A stretch of DNA of 64,000 nt. Source: Rana temporaria (lineage: Eukaryota > Chordata > Amphibia > Anura > Ranidae). Positions 10,260 through 21,768 of this stretch are shown here, piece after piece. The notes below the pieces were generated by a model, which ran no database searches, had not been told where the DNA came from, and saw only the letters and a list, made by a program, of their open reading frames with translations. Made by a program: the position numbers and the translations under genes. The stretch lies in the NCBI RefSeq assembly GCF_905171775.1, contig NC_053492.1:281204938-281268937 (forward strand), given 5' to 3'. Positions within the stretch are counted from its first letter, which is position 1. The number at the start of each line of letters is the position of its first letter.

Positions 10260-10600
10260 TAGAGGTAAATTCACCAATTCACATAGGTGGGCAGGATCTG
10301 GGGGCCCCCATGTTAAAATAGGCTTCCAGAATGTGATAAGTCCCCAGCCCGCAGACCCCCACAACCATCGGGCAAGGGTTGTGGGGATAAGGCCCTTGTC
10401 CCCATCAACATGGGGACAAAATGCTTTTTTGTCCAGACCCACAAAGCATCCTCCCCATGTTGAGGGCATGTGGCCTGGTACAGTTCAGGAGGGGGGTCGC
10501 TGTCTCGTCCCCCCTCTTTTCCTGCGGCCTGTCAGATTGGATGCTTGGATAAGGGTCTGGTATGGATTTTGAGGGGGGCCCTACGCCTTTTTTCAATGAC
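10260..10600 (+). repeat. GC-rich interspersed repeat body, copy 1
   Basis: Marked by GATCTGGGGGCCCCC, CCCCATCAACATGGGGACA, CCCCATGTTGAGGGCATG and GGGTCTGGTATGGATTTTG. Further copies or parts lie at 28025-28450, 46497-46645 and 54640-54815. Frames of 60-95 codons on both strands come from composition and are not believed. Confidence 0.75.
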
Positions 10601-11087
10601 TTTGTTCTGTATTTCCGGGACCGGACAATTCATTATAGCCACGATCAGTTTTAAATTACTTTTTTTTCATTTAGAAATGTAATTTTGCTGTGGGATTGTT
10701 CTAAACACAGGAAAAAATTGCCACTTTACAGACATACTATAGACACCCCCCAGGTACGAAATTTAAAGGAATATTTCACTTTATTGTTTCACTTTAAGCA
10801 TTATAAATCACTGCTCCCGAAAACACGGACGTCTTTAAAACTTTTTTTTCAATTGATACATGTCCCCTGGGGCAGGACCCAGGTCCCCAGACACTTTTTA
10901 TGACAATACCATGCATATAAGCCTTTAAAATTAGCACTTTTTATTTCTCCTATAGACTTTTAAAGAGTGTTCCACAGCTTTTTTGAATTTGCTACGAACA
11001 CCGCAAATTGTTCGCTATTCGGCGAATAGGCGAAGACCCGATGTTCGAATCGAATTTACGTTCGACTCGAACATCGGGCTCATCCCT

Positions 11088-11812
11088 AGTTATCAGTAAT
11101 ATTTTGGGAACCTTCATTATATCATTGATATCTGGGACCCTCTATGTTATCAGTAGTATCTGGGACCCTGTGTGTTATCAGTTGTATCTAGGAACCTGAA
11201 TTTTAGGGGTCCGCGGCCCTGCATAATACCTGTGAAATCTTGGACCCTGCATGTAATCAGTGCCATCTGAGAACCTTGTTTTATCAGTGGTATTTGGGAT
11301 CCTTCATGTAATCAGGGGTATTTAGGACCCTTTATGCTATCAGTGGTATCTGGTACCCTTACTGTTATTAGTGATATCTGGGACCCTGCATATTACCAAT
11401 GGTATCTGGGACTTATATCTGGGACCCTCTATGTTATCAGTGGTATCTGGAACCTATATCTGGGAACCTTAATGTTATCAGTGGTATCTCATACCCTTCC
11501 TGTTATCAGTGATATCTGGGACCCTGCATATTACCAGTGGCTTCTGGGGCCTATGTCTAGGACCCTCTATATTATCAGTCATATTGGGGACCTATTTCCT
11601 CCAAACCATCATGTCATCAGTGGTATCTAAGATTCTGCATGTTATCTGTGAAATCTGGGACACTATCAGTTATCAGTGGTATCTGAAGCCCTGCATTTTT
11701 AAAGTCATATCTGGGACCCTTCTTGTTAGTGGAATTTAGGTCCCTTCTTGTTATTAGTGGTAATTGTGACCCTGCATGGTTTTGGTGGCATCCAGGACCC
11801 TGCATGTTATTA
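11088..11812 (+). repeat. Degenerate minisatellite, about 28-bp unit
   Basis: About 20-25 diverged units of the type TTATCAGTGGTATCTGGGAC + CCTGCATG run without break to the LINE at 11814. Unit length varies from about 24 to 32 bp. Open frames within it reflect the repeat. Confidence 0.85.
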
Positions 11813-11813
11813 T

Positions 11814-12920
11814 GTTCTTGGATCTCTCCAATTCACAATCTACACCTACTCCCTGGGTCAGCTGATAGCTTCCCATGGCTACCGATACCATCTCTATGCT
11901 GATGACACCCAAAATGTATCTCTTAGCTTACTTTCTCAGTCTCCTTGCATATCACTAATTTACTAACAGACATATCAGCCTGGATGTCACACCACTTCTT
12001 CAAACTCAATCTATCCAAAACCAACCTCATAATTTTTCCTCCTCCACGTGCCCCTTCTCTTGATCTCTCTGTAAAGATTGATAGCACAACTAACAGCCCA
12101 TCCCTGCATGCCAAGGTTCTAGGTGTAATCCTGGACTCTAAACTATCCTTTCGGCCCCACGCCCAATCACTGTCCTAATCTTGCCGCCTCAACCTCCACA
12201 ACATCTCCAAAATACATCCCTTTCTAACCAATGACACCACAAAGCACCTAATTCTCTCCCTGGTCATCTCCTACCTCGACTACTGAAACTCCCTTCTCAT
12301 TTGCTTACCTGTACAGAGGCTATACCCCCTTCAGTCCGTTATGAATGCTGCTGCCAGGCTTATCCACCTTACCAACCATTCGGTGCCATCTACACCTCTG
12401 TGTCAATCCCTCCATTGGCTTCCACTCACTTAACAAATTAAGTTCAGAATATTAACAACAACTTACAAAGCCATCTGCTACATCACTAAACTAGTCTCAA
12501 AATATCAACCTAATTGTCTTCGTTCCTCCCAAAATCTCCTGCTCTCTAGTTTTCTTGTCCCCTCCTTCCATTCTCGCCTCCAGGACTTTTCCTGAGCCTC
12601 TCCCATCCTATGTAACTTCCTACCCCAATGTGTCAGATTATCTCCTACTCTATTTACTTTTAGGAGATCCCTGAAAACCAAACTCTTCAGAGAAGCCTAA
12701 CCTGCCTTCACCTATCAACTGTACTTCAATTTTCTCCATCAGCTCCCCCCCCCTACACACAGCAATTACCTTTTGTATCACTTGATTCTCCCTTCTAGAT
12801 TGTAAGCCCCAACAAGCAGGGCTCTCTGATTCCTGTATTGAATTGTATTGTAACTGTCCTCTTAGCTCTCATGTTGGCGCTATATAAATCCTGTATAATA
12901 ATAGTAACAATATTAATAAT
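11814..12920 (+). mobile_element. L2 LINE 3' part with decayed reverse transcriptase
   Basis: Translating in shifting plus-strand frames gives RT landmarks: YRYHLYADDTQ (the catalytic FADD/YADD box, about 11885-11915), then HFFKLNLSKTNLIIFPP and LGVILDSKLSF, the usual order in L2/CR1-clade enzymes. Stops and frameshifts break the frame. The 3' UTR shows AGAGAAGCCTAACCTGCC, AGATTGTAAGCCCC and GCGCTATATAAATCCTG followed by AATAATA repeats, the typical L2 tail. A 5'-truncated retrocopy. Confidence 0.85.
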
Positions 12921-14159
12921 TAGTGGGGTCTAAAGCAGGCCACAACATTTAGTTGTAAAAACTCATTTGACATGCTGTGGAGCAGGATTAACTGCCACTA
13001 ACTTCAAACCTATTCATTCCTACTTTATTTTCATTTTTCACATTGAAAGGCATCTAATAATAGAACTCTTTCAATGTCTTCATGGCTATATAATAATAAA
13101 CAGAATAAAATGCTCTGTGTGTTCATGATGAATGAACTTATGAAAGCCATAACATTTCAAGTTAAATTAATGATTGTTCAAGAAGCAAAGCGTAACTGAG
13201 ATATGCTGTGTTTCCTATTGTAACACAGTAACTAGTTACTATGGCAATGGAAAAATCCTAAGAAATATGTTGTAATTAATTACAGAATATTTGCATCTAA
13301 ATCATGCATCTATAGTCAGATGGCATCTTTTTATTGATCTCAGAAATCTTGACAGTATTAAAGTGAAAAGCCAGTTTTGGTGTTCAAGAATATAATCATC
13401 TCTATCTAAACTATGTATATAGTATGCATTACAAAGATATTAGTGAAATGTACTGTATTGCATACTCCTATTTGCTTGTGTTCCTCATATACTGATACTA
13501 GCATTGTCAACACTTTTTGTAAGTGCTATGTGGCAAGGTCTTAGTACATTATAATCATATGATACCCTCAGTGGTGGGAGAATAAAAGCTGCTGTCCTGG
13601 TATTTAATATAGTCAAAATTATTTCAATAAAAACACACAGGAACAGAGCTGAGGCTGTCAATCACAGGCTGTGTGCTGGAGATCCCTCCAATGTCACCTT
13701 TTTCTCTTGGGGTTAGGAAAACTTGTTAGAAGTAACAGACAGAAATGTCACATTGGGCTCTTAATAGAGACAAGTGCACATTATAGAGGCATATGCTTTG
13801 TTCACATTTTGTGTCTGAGGTTTATAAATATTTTAGCATTAAAGTTCTGACAAGACAACATCTGTGTAACATGACCAAAATGGCATGGCAGAACTTGCAG
13901 AGGATTTGCAGAGGAATCCAAAAAACAACCGCATCTGATAAAGGGGATGACTTGAAGGCAGTCTGGCAATAATGTACCTGGATGTGAGAGGGCTTCTAAC
14001 TGGCTGTCCCTCCTCCACAGGGACCTTTGCAATAGACACACTGTCTATGACCAGTGACTTTGCAAAATGCTCGCTAATTGAAGAAGGACAGTACTATTTA
14101 TTAGCAATGCCCACACTAATGATGGCCACTGAGGTCATCCAAGGCAGCAGCATCCGATC
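12921..14159. other. No gene or repeat recognised
   Basis: AT-rich, apparently non-repetitive sequence; the longest frames are under about 80 codons and lack motifs. Could include unique or conserved non-coding DNA, which cannot be judged without alignment. Confidence 0.4.
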
Positions 14160-14535
14160 AGTCATTCCTCCCATGCTTGCCTCCAGGACTTTTTCGAAGC
14201 CCTTTCCATCCATTGGAACTCCCTACCACAATCTATCCAACTATCTCCTAATCCATCTACTTTTAGACAATCCCTGAAAACTCATATATTCAGAGAAGCC
14301 TATCCTGCCCCCACCTAAAAAATGCAATTTTTTTTTCTCCATCAGCCCATCCCCCACAACTATTACCTTTTTATATCTGTTGATCTTCCCTCTTAGACTG
14401 TAAGCTCTAATGATCACGGCCTTCTGATTTCTGCTGTATTAAATTGTATTGCAATTGTCTGCCCACATGTTGTAAAGAGCTGTGTAAACTGTTGGCACTA
14501 TATACATCCTCTATAATAATAACAATAATGACACC
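14160..14535 (+). mobile_element. Second L2 LINE 3' end
   Basis: Aligns word for word with the tail of the 11.8-12.9 kb copy: CTTGCCTCCAGGACTTTT, CAGAGAAGCCTATCCTGCC, AGACTGTAAGCTCTAATGA, GGCACTATATACATCCT and terminal AATAATAA. Severely 5'-truncated. Confidence 0.8.
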
Positions 14536-16107
14536 TATAGAGGCCTCAGAGGAACATGAGCCCCCCCCCCCGTCCCCTTTGCACTCTCTCTGTGCATGGT
14601 GGCTGCCCAACAGCACCACCTGTTTAGGGAGGCCAAACAGCACCTGCCCACATGTGGGCTACCTATAGAGCATTCAATTAGTAATGTTATACACCTTTAA
14701 TGGTGTCCCTGTTTTTCTTAGCCTGTGCAGTGTTTACTACAACCAGAATTTCTGCTCCTATGAATAGACCTGGGGGAGTCCATAAGCTTCAGCAATTCGA
14801 ATTGGGCAAATTTCAAACACTTTTTGGTATCTCTGTGTGGCACCTTTGATTTTATGTGCTATTTAAAAAAGGACTTTTATATTTTTATACGACTGGAAGA
14901 CCCAGTACTCATGTATAGATTTATATGTTCCTAGTTTAGCAAGAGGAAAACTCACGGTTTTCCTTTTACATTGTTCCTGGTAGTGTTTAATTGTGCCTTC
15001 ATCCTCCTGTCTCTGTAGGATTCTATTGTCCTGTCACTATGATGGGCTACCTTACAACAATTGGAATGTGTGGGAGGCTGGAGGCAAGTGCCAAACCTTT
15101 GTCCAATTAAAACAGCCTGCCATTCAAGCTGACTAAGGGCATCGGAACTACAATTGACCTATGCAAAATGTCAATCATTCTGAGATTTTTATGCCTTTTA
15201 AAATAACCTGTGGCAGTTTCACTTTATATGTTATTTGTTTGCAGGCTATACATTATAAGATGACTTGTAAGGTTAACATTTTCCAAGAAATCAACCCTGT
15301 TTTATGAGTCACCACATCTAACAAGTGCAGCCATGCAACGTTCATCCTCATTGTATAACTTCACTTCAGCAGAACATAATGTTGGCAGTTGCACTACATT
15401 TTACAAAGCAGTAATAGACAGTGTAGTTGACACTGCAAACACTAATTGTGCTGTAAATACAACATAGCATAGCAATCAATTAAGTTGATAATAAATGAAT
15501 CATGAGAAATTATACATGTGTGACAATGTTAATGAACAATTGTTAGGAACTATCCCTTATTTAATGGGACAGCCCTAGCAGATAAGCACATAAGCAGATA
15601 AGCACACAGTCCTAGCACATAAGCATTTCCCCATATGAGTATAAGTGACAATTCTGTCTTTAAATACCCTATCTATTATTTCTGAATTTGATTAACATTT
15701 CTAGGGTTCTTTTGGATGGCCCTGGTCCTTATCTGGGTCCATTCAATTATTTTGGGAACTCTCCATCTGCATTATGGCCGTAGGATGCTATATGCCTGCT
15801 ATGTACCCCTTTTGCAGTGATAAATGTTTGAATCGATGTCACAACATACATTCTGTTGTGCTTCCATATTATATATCTGGGGTCCAGCTTATTGATTTAT
15901 GTTTATCTCTCTCATCAGGATTGCTCTTTAGATTCTGCCATATAAGACTCACATGTGATGTATTGATGTCTTACCCTATGAGGCAGAGGTTTCTGCTCTC
16001 TGGGGGGACTGGTTCCATTGCATTGCCCGGGATTTTCTCTAGTTTTTCTTTGGAGGTACGGCCAAGATCCTGTCTAATAGCACAATATAAACTTTATGCA
16101 TGTAACC
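14536..16107. other. No gene recognised
   Basis: Includes a short C-run near 14560. The remainder is ordinary AT-rich sequence with no TIR pair or tandem array that I can see. A 121-codon frame at 15774-16139 runs into the adjacent MITE and has no motif, so it is not called. Confidence 0.4.
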
Positions 16108-16109
16108 TA

Positions 16110-16548
16110 ATGCCGCGTACACACCATCACTTTATGTGATGAAAAAAAAATGACGTTTTTAAAAACGTCACTTTAATTGACTGTTTGTGGGGGAAAACGT
16201 TGTTTTATGTCTTGTAAAAAACGACCAAAAAAAATTGAAGCATGCTTCAATTTTATGTGTCGTTTTTCAAAAGTGCACTTTTTACTTCACAGAAATTGAC
16301 CGTGTGTAGCAAAAAACGTCGTTTTCTAAGACGTTTTTTCATCCACGCATGCCCAGAAGCTACTTATGAAGCAAGCTTCAATGGTAAAACGTGGTGAACG
16401 TAACCTCACTTTGCAAGAACATTGTGAGAAAAACGATGGTGTGTAGGCAACTTCGTCTTTGAAAATTGAAGTTTCAAAAACGTCATTTTTTACTTCACAG
16501 AAAGTGTCGTTTTTTTCATCACATAAAGTGATGGTGTGTATGCGGCAT
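16110..16548. mobile_element. GTACACAC-type MITE
   Basis: Ends ATGCCGCGTACACACCATCA and the inverse TGGTGTGTATGCGGCAT, flanked by TA on both sides (16108-16109, 16549-16550). The interior repeats AAAACGTC words in both orientations. TA flanks suggest a Tc1/mariner-like mobiliser, but superfamily is not proven. Confidence 0.75.
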
Positions 16549-16689
16549 TAGAATTGAAACTGTATTCTATCATGAGTGTCTATTGAATGTTTCCTTTACT
16601 AAGAAGTGATGTATGAGATATATTTAACTGACTGAGTATTATTTCCATCTGTCTGTTCAGACATTGATTATCTTTTTCTATACATTTTA

Positions 16690-16870
16690 TGTAGTTTATT
16701 TATGCCTGTGTGTTCCTGAAGAAGCCCTGTATCCAGGTGAAACATGTAGAACCAGTAACACGGGTTTCACAAGAAAGCCTCTTTGTAAAAGTAGCATCTT
16801 TCTTGTTATTTTAAAGATATGTATGTTTTTGTACCAATAAATACATTTTTTAATATATACATTTCTTGAC
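16690..16870 (+). ncRNA. Possible hammerhead-ribozyme remnant (Penelope-like tail)
   Basis: Core CTGAAGA (16716-16722, matching CUGANGA) is followed by CCTG...CAGG complementary stem bases and GAAA (16739-16742), the spacing of hammerhead domain II. Penelope-like elements carry minimal hammerheads in their terminal repeats. Here the first stem pairs are imperfect and I could not identify the cleavage triplet or stem III, so this may be an inactive remnant or coincidence. Confidence 0.3.
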
Positions 16871-17046
16871 CATTCCATTGTGTCTCGTGGGTTTGGTGAA
16901 AGTTATTGTTATTTATGAATATAACACTTTATATATTCCCCTTTGCATATTTAAAGTCCCGTACCCTACCCCGATCCGGGGATTCTGTTTAAATATAACT
17001 TAATTTAGGGATATAGATGCATTTGGATATCATCATTTAGTAGTGC

Positions 17047-18620
17047 ATGCTCTACAATCTACCTATTTTAACATCAAAATCAGGGGAATCCCTGAGTCTG
17101 TGCCACCCAACAACTGCAACAATTTGTACTGAGCCTATTTTCCTCCTTAGCGCCAGCACTGTCAGCACAAGATCTAACGAGCGATCGGATCCACAGATTG
17201 CCAAACCATCTTTTCTGGCTGCTGATGTGCCCAGGGATGTCCTTTTAAGAGCACATTTTTACCACGTGAAGGAATTGCTGATGACATCATTCAGGAAAGC
17301 TGAGCAACTACCAGATGTATATGTGACACTTCAGCTCCTACCTGATTTATCCAGACACACCCTTCAACGCTGCCGCAAATTAGCAACAATCACCAAAGCT
17401 CTAAGAAACCATCGGATTCTACGTGACACCAACCAGAACATTTCTATACTCAAGGTACGTGAGGAATTAAGAAACCTGCTAAATCAGCAGTATGACAAAA
17501 TTCTCCGCCGCCTAAAGGCAAACTCCTATTCCTATGCAAACACGAACAGAGCAGGTAAATAGGATAAAAGTAGCCCAAGCTAAATCCAAAATTACACATT
17601 TAATTCATCCCACCCTACACCACAAAATCACCAACCCCCAGGATATACAGTAACAGACCAATTTGCTGACTATTACGGGGATTTATACAATCTGAGAGAT
17701 GACCTAAACACCCCCCAACCCTCGGAAGAGAACATTTAAGATTTCCTACTGAAACTGAACCTCCCAAACCTCTCAGAAGCACACCTACTTAAGCCTAATT
17801 CCCCAGTTTACAACCAAAAAAATAGAACATACTATAACATCACTCCCCAATGGGAAATCCCCAGGCCAGGGTGGTTTCTCCAATGAATAATTTAAATTTT
17901 TCAACAACATTTTATCTCCTTACTTAATACAAGTCTACACAAAAGCAGCCCTATCATCATCCCTCTCCAAGGAGATGCTAACTGTTTATGTTACCACATT
18001 ACCTAAACCAGGAAAAGAAAATACGACACCCGCCAATTTTAGGCCAATATCACTTCTAAACACAGACATCAAATTGTATGCAAAAATATTAGCTAAACGT
18101 CTTACAGATATTATGCCATCTTTAATCAAAAACGATCAGATGGGAGTCATAAGAGGCAGACAAACTTCTGACACAACAAGAATTGTCCTTAATATTGTGC
18201 ACTATGCAGAACAAACTCAAACGCCTTCTCTGCTGCTCTCCATAGATGCAAAGAAGGCGTTCGATAGAGTAAACTGGCAATACAGTATATATCATCGGTA
18301 TTATGTAAGTTTGGATTTCAAGGTAATATACAATCGGCTATTCTAGCTTTATACTCACAACCATCAGCACATGTCTACACCTCTGGCCTTCTCTCCAAAC
18401 CATTCAACATTTCTAATGGCACTCGACAAGGTTGTCCATTTTTACTGACTATCTTCAATCTAATGATTGAACCCCTAGCAGAAATGATTCGGACACATCC
18501 CTCAATCTCAGGCTTCAAATTCCATTCTTACCAACATGTAATAAATCTCTTTGCTGATGATGTGATCCTAGTTATGACGGACCCAAAAAAATCACTCCCA
18601 CACGCCCACTAAATATTGTC
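17047..18620 (+). pseudogene. Decayed Tx1/L1-type LINE (ORF1 end joined to ORF2 RT)
   Basis: An open frame (17047-17562, 171 codons) begins with sequence like the C-terminal domain of L1/Tx1 ORF1 (RDVLLRAHFYHVKELL, LPDLSRHTLQRC, about residues 63-110) and passes without a stop into ORF2-like sequence (EELRNLLNQQYDKILRRLKA, residues 129-148). After stops, ORF2 RT resumes at 17975-18346 with LPKPGKENTTPANFRPISLL and LLSIDAKKAFDRVNW (RT domain A), then NGTRQGCP at about 18415 and LFADDVIL (catalytic box) near 18550. Multiple stops and frameshifts show it is dead. Both ends are truncated. Confidence 0.8.
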
Positions 18621-18834
18621 GCAATTCAGCACTATATCATACTACAAGGTCAACTAGGCCTAAGGGGGTGAAGTGGCGCTGCTAGGTAATAGTAATATAA
18701 TTTTAAAAAATGTTGAATAATTAACTTGAGTGATATCACTTTAAATGGAAAAAAAACACATTAATGTGTAAATGTGTGAAATGTGCAGGCACAACTCTGC
18801 TGTCTATTGGCATCAGTTACTGACTGTAAACAAA

Positions 18835-19600
18835 TGCCCAGATTCACAAAGCACTTACGCCGACGTATAACAAGTTACGCCGGCATAAGTGCAAATGTGC
18901 GCCGTTGTATCTGTGCGCCACACCCAAGAACAGATATGCGCCTAAAGACAGGCTACACCCTGCCGACGTATCTTGCTTACGCCGGCGTAGGGTGGGCGCA
19001 CATTTAGGCTGGGTGCATGGTGCCGCTCCCATTGATTAGCCATTCAAACATGCAAATGAGGGAAATACGGCGATTCACGAACCTGCGTTTGCCCGGCGCA
19101 TGCTACGTGAGATGCGCGTAAGTTGTACGTCCAGCGTAAAGTTATGCCCCATAAAGGAGGTGCAACCCAGCAACAGACATGCTCAGATCTGCAACAGGGA
19201 ACACAAGCCGGCGTATTGTGCATTGGACGTGTGTCTGGTTGGGCGTACGTTACGTTCACGGCGTACACAGTAATCGGGCGTAGCTTAGGCAGTTGTGCCA
19301 GCCTGGTTGTGAGCAGGCGCGGGGGCAGGTGCGGGGGGGTGTGCGAATGCGCAGTTCATGATACGTACCTGTCTGTTGCTCGGCCCATCACTTGCATGGG
19401 GTCATGCCTCATTTGCATGGGGCACGCCCACTTCTACCTACGCCGGCATACGCCTTCGAAAACCCACGCCACGCTGGCGCAGCATTAGGAGCACTGGCTT
19501 GCTGAATTCAATGCTTGCCTCTCTGCGCTGCGTTGGCGTAGCGTTCGGTGGTTACTCTACGGCAGCATAATGTGCGCCTTGCTCTCTGTGAATCTGGGCC
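18835..19600. mobile_element. PIF/Harbinger-like MITE with AAA duplication
   Basis: Left GCCCAGATTCACAAAG (outer base mutated) and right CTCTGTGAATCTGGGCC form inverted ends, with AAA at 18832-18834 and 19601-19603 as a 3-bp duplication. The interior is rich in TACGCCGGCGTA words, like the two-gene Harbinger element at 31.5 kb. GC-rich frames inside are not real genes. Confidence 0.8.
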
Positions 19601-19667
19601 AAAGTGCTCAAGTGCTAATAGTGCAAAGCAATAAAAAACAAATAATGTCCATTCATTGAAAGAGTGT

Positions 19668-20147
19668 TTAAAGGGTCACTAAAGGAAAAAAAAATGTTTG
19701 CTGAAATTACTGTTTACAGGGTATAGAGACATAAAAGTTAACTGATTCCTTTTAAAAATGATTAAAAATTGAATTTAATCTATCATACAATGTGCCTCTA
19801 CTTTCACTTTCGGTTTTAAAGGTACATACATGAAGTTCCGGGTGAGAGGTGAGTCGGGAAGACTCACAGAACAAAAACAAACAAATCCAGGGCAGTGTTT
19901 TGTTTTTAAAATGAATCTGATTGGTTCTGAGGAGTTTTAGACACACAGTAATGACAGCTTAGACCACCGTGAGAAAGCTCCCAGTACGATGGTTATAAGG
20001 AAACAGGCAACCAGGAAGTGTGGAGATCACAGCAGAATTACAGCTACTTCAAAGCAAAAACGAACAATGAGGACATGAAACCAGTACTGCAGTAAGGTAA
20101 AGGAAGCTATTTAGCTAAAAAAAATGTTTTCTTTAGTGACCCTTTAA
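19668..20147. mobile_element. T2/Kolobok-like MITE (TTAAAGGGTCACTAAAGG)
   Basis: Exact inverted ends TTAAAGGGTCACTAAAGG / CTTTAGTGACCCTTTAA with TTAA at 19668-19671 and 20144-20147. The end motif TTAAAGG and TTAA site fit the amphibian T2 group. Interior words (AAGGTAAAGGAAGCTATTTA) recur in the element at 35670-36110. Confidence 0.85.
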
Positions 20148-21168
20148 TATATAAAAAAATTATGTATCAGCAAATTTGAAGACCAGTTGGGCAGTCTAAT
20201 GTCAATTCCTCGGAGTGCGTGATCAGTACAAGGCCATAAGCAGAGTAAGACCAATATCATATATAGGGGATTTAGTGCCAACAGCAAAGCATGCATATCA
20301 GGTCATTAGAGATCCACTGACAGAAGCTGGGAAGAGCTAGAATCAGATCGGACGAGGGAGATCTACCTAGATATTGTGAAGAGCTAAGAGCAGGTCTCAT
20401 GAGGGATCCACTGAAAGATGCCGAGCAAAGCTAGAGGGTTCATAAGAGGGATCCAGTAGAAAAATCTCTGAAGAGTGAGGAGGACCAGATCATGTGATCT
20501 GACCGTTTCCCTGCCTGTCAAGACTCCCCAGCAGTGGTGGGTTATCACCAGGATCAGAGCTTATAACAAGAGTCTCTCTTGTCATTCCTCTGATCCTTTG
20601 CCTGCCTGTCAAGTCTCCCCGAAGTGGTGGGACTCCTGTCCTAGCCCAGACTCACCCCCCCACTCCATTGTCTCACCCATAGCCAATAATAACTTTTATC
20701 ATCCCAATTTAAATGTCAACTTGCCCTGATACCTACATAATCGCCACTTTTGTGCACCCAACGATCAATTATTCACCATCAGCTGTAATTATCATTTATA
20801 GCTGATCGCACGAACGCTCTTCACATTCTTCGTGTTTTGGTGTTAAAAAAAAAAAGAAAAGAAAAGGGAAGTGTGTGGTTGAGCTCTCTTTATTTATGGT
20901 GATGGATGGCTAAGTGGGGAGCTTAAACTTTTCCTTGTGTAAGGTCAGGCAGGAGCATAGAAGGGGCAGCAGGTACTTCACTCCTAAGTAACACTGACCT
21001 CTAACCTGGATATAGAGACCTGGAGGTGCAGCCAAATCACAATATACCTGTTAATGTTACAAAACTGACTGTAAGATGTAATTCCATCTCACACTAATAA
21101 AATATACAGTATATGTCCACATATTTGCATGCTTTTAGCAACCTGAATATAGTATGTCTATCTATCTA

Positions 21169-21169
<1 letters not shown>
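20148..21169. other. No gene; weak duplications
   Basis: About 20325-20460 shows diverged units ending GAGGGATCCACTGAxAGA, and CCCTGCCTGTCAAG appears twice (about 20508 and 20600). A purine run lies near 20850. Nothing else recognised. Confidence 0.4.
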
Positions 21170-21255
<86 letters not shown>

Positions 21256-21289
21256 TATCTATCTAGAATATAAATATATATATATATAT
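21170..21289. repeat. (AT)n microsatellite, LTR insertion site
   Basis: About 80 bases of AT, a GTCTATCTATCTAGAATAT interruption, then AT again up to the LTR start at 21290. Confidence 0.95.
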
Positions 21290-21741
21290 TGTAAGATTGG
21301 GGTGATCAGACTCCAGCAGTAGGTGCGTTTTTTAGTGAGTACACCAGTCCAGAACTGAGTTTTTTAGGGCCTGGTAGCCCCCTTTTATATAAAAGCACAA
21401 AAAAGTTCTGTTCCTCAGAACAAACAGTTTCCTAGAGATAAGCTCACTCCTCGCTTACTCCTGGTCAGCGCCTTGCTGCTCAATCACCAATGACATCTGC
21501 CTTCTGCAGACATGCATACTCTAGCTGCTCTAGCTGCACCCATGCAGCGTCTCTGACTCCTCTCAGAGGAATGGGAGTCCACCTGACTCCCATGCAAAGA
21601 CTTCCTGTCTGTGGGGTGGGGCTCTGAGCCATAGTCAGGTCAGAACTAAATAGCCCAAGACACAGCTGTGCAATTAATGTGTCTTTCTCTCCAAAATCTG
21701 GCGTAAACCAGCAACCTTTCACGTAGCACAGAGTCCCACCA
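21290..21741 (-). repeat. 3' LTR
   Basis: Begins TGGTGGGACTCTGTG on minus (21741 downward) and ends CTTACA at 21290. Compared with the 5' LTR it has GCTGCTCTAGCTG where the other has one unit, and lacks about 100 bp found at 30178-30300. LTR differences indicate an old insertion. Confidence 0.75.
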
Positions 21742-21768
21742 CCACATATCCTCCCCCCCCTGTTTTGA
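21742..21768 (-). promoter_or_regulatory. Polypurine tract next to 3' LTR
   Basis: On minus the bases before the LTR are AGGGGGGGGAGGATATGTGG, the expected plus-strand priming tract of an LTR retroelement. Confidence 0.6.

Larger units (their letters stand above)
8819..11086. mobile_element. Long-TIR foldback-like element, 2.27 kb
   Basis: The left end (8819, AGGATGAGCC) and right end (GGCTCATCCC, ending 11086) are inverted copies flanked by TA (8817-8818, 11087-11088). The inverted arms are about 300 bp each: left 8819-9116 against right about 10770-11086. They share the words GTCCCCTGGGGCAGGACCCA, TTTTATGACAATA and AAATTAGCACTTTT in opposite orientation. The middle is made of a piggyBac left-end segment, a TATA/polyA module and a GC-rich body. 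A related end is at 40880-40965. Superfamily uncertain; TA flanks fit a Tc1/mariner-like target, but no transposase is present. Confidence 0.65.

Noticed and set aside
15774..16139. 121-codon plus-strand frame as a possible exon
   Set aside because: Runs into the MITE starting at 16110, no domain, no clear splice sites and average AT-rich composition.
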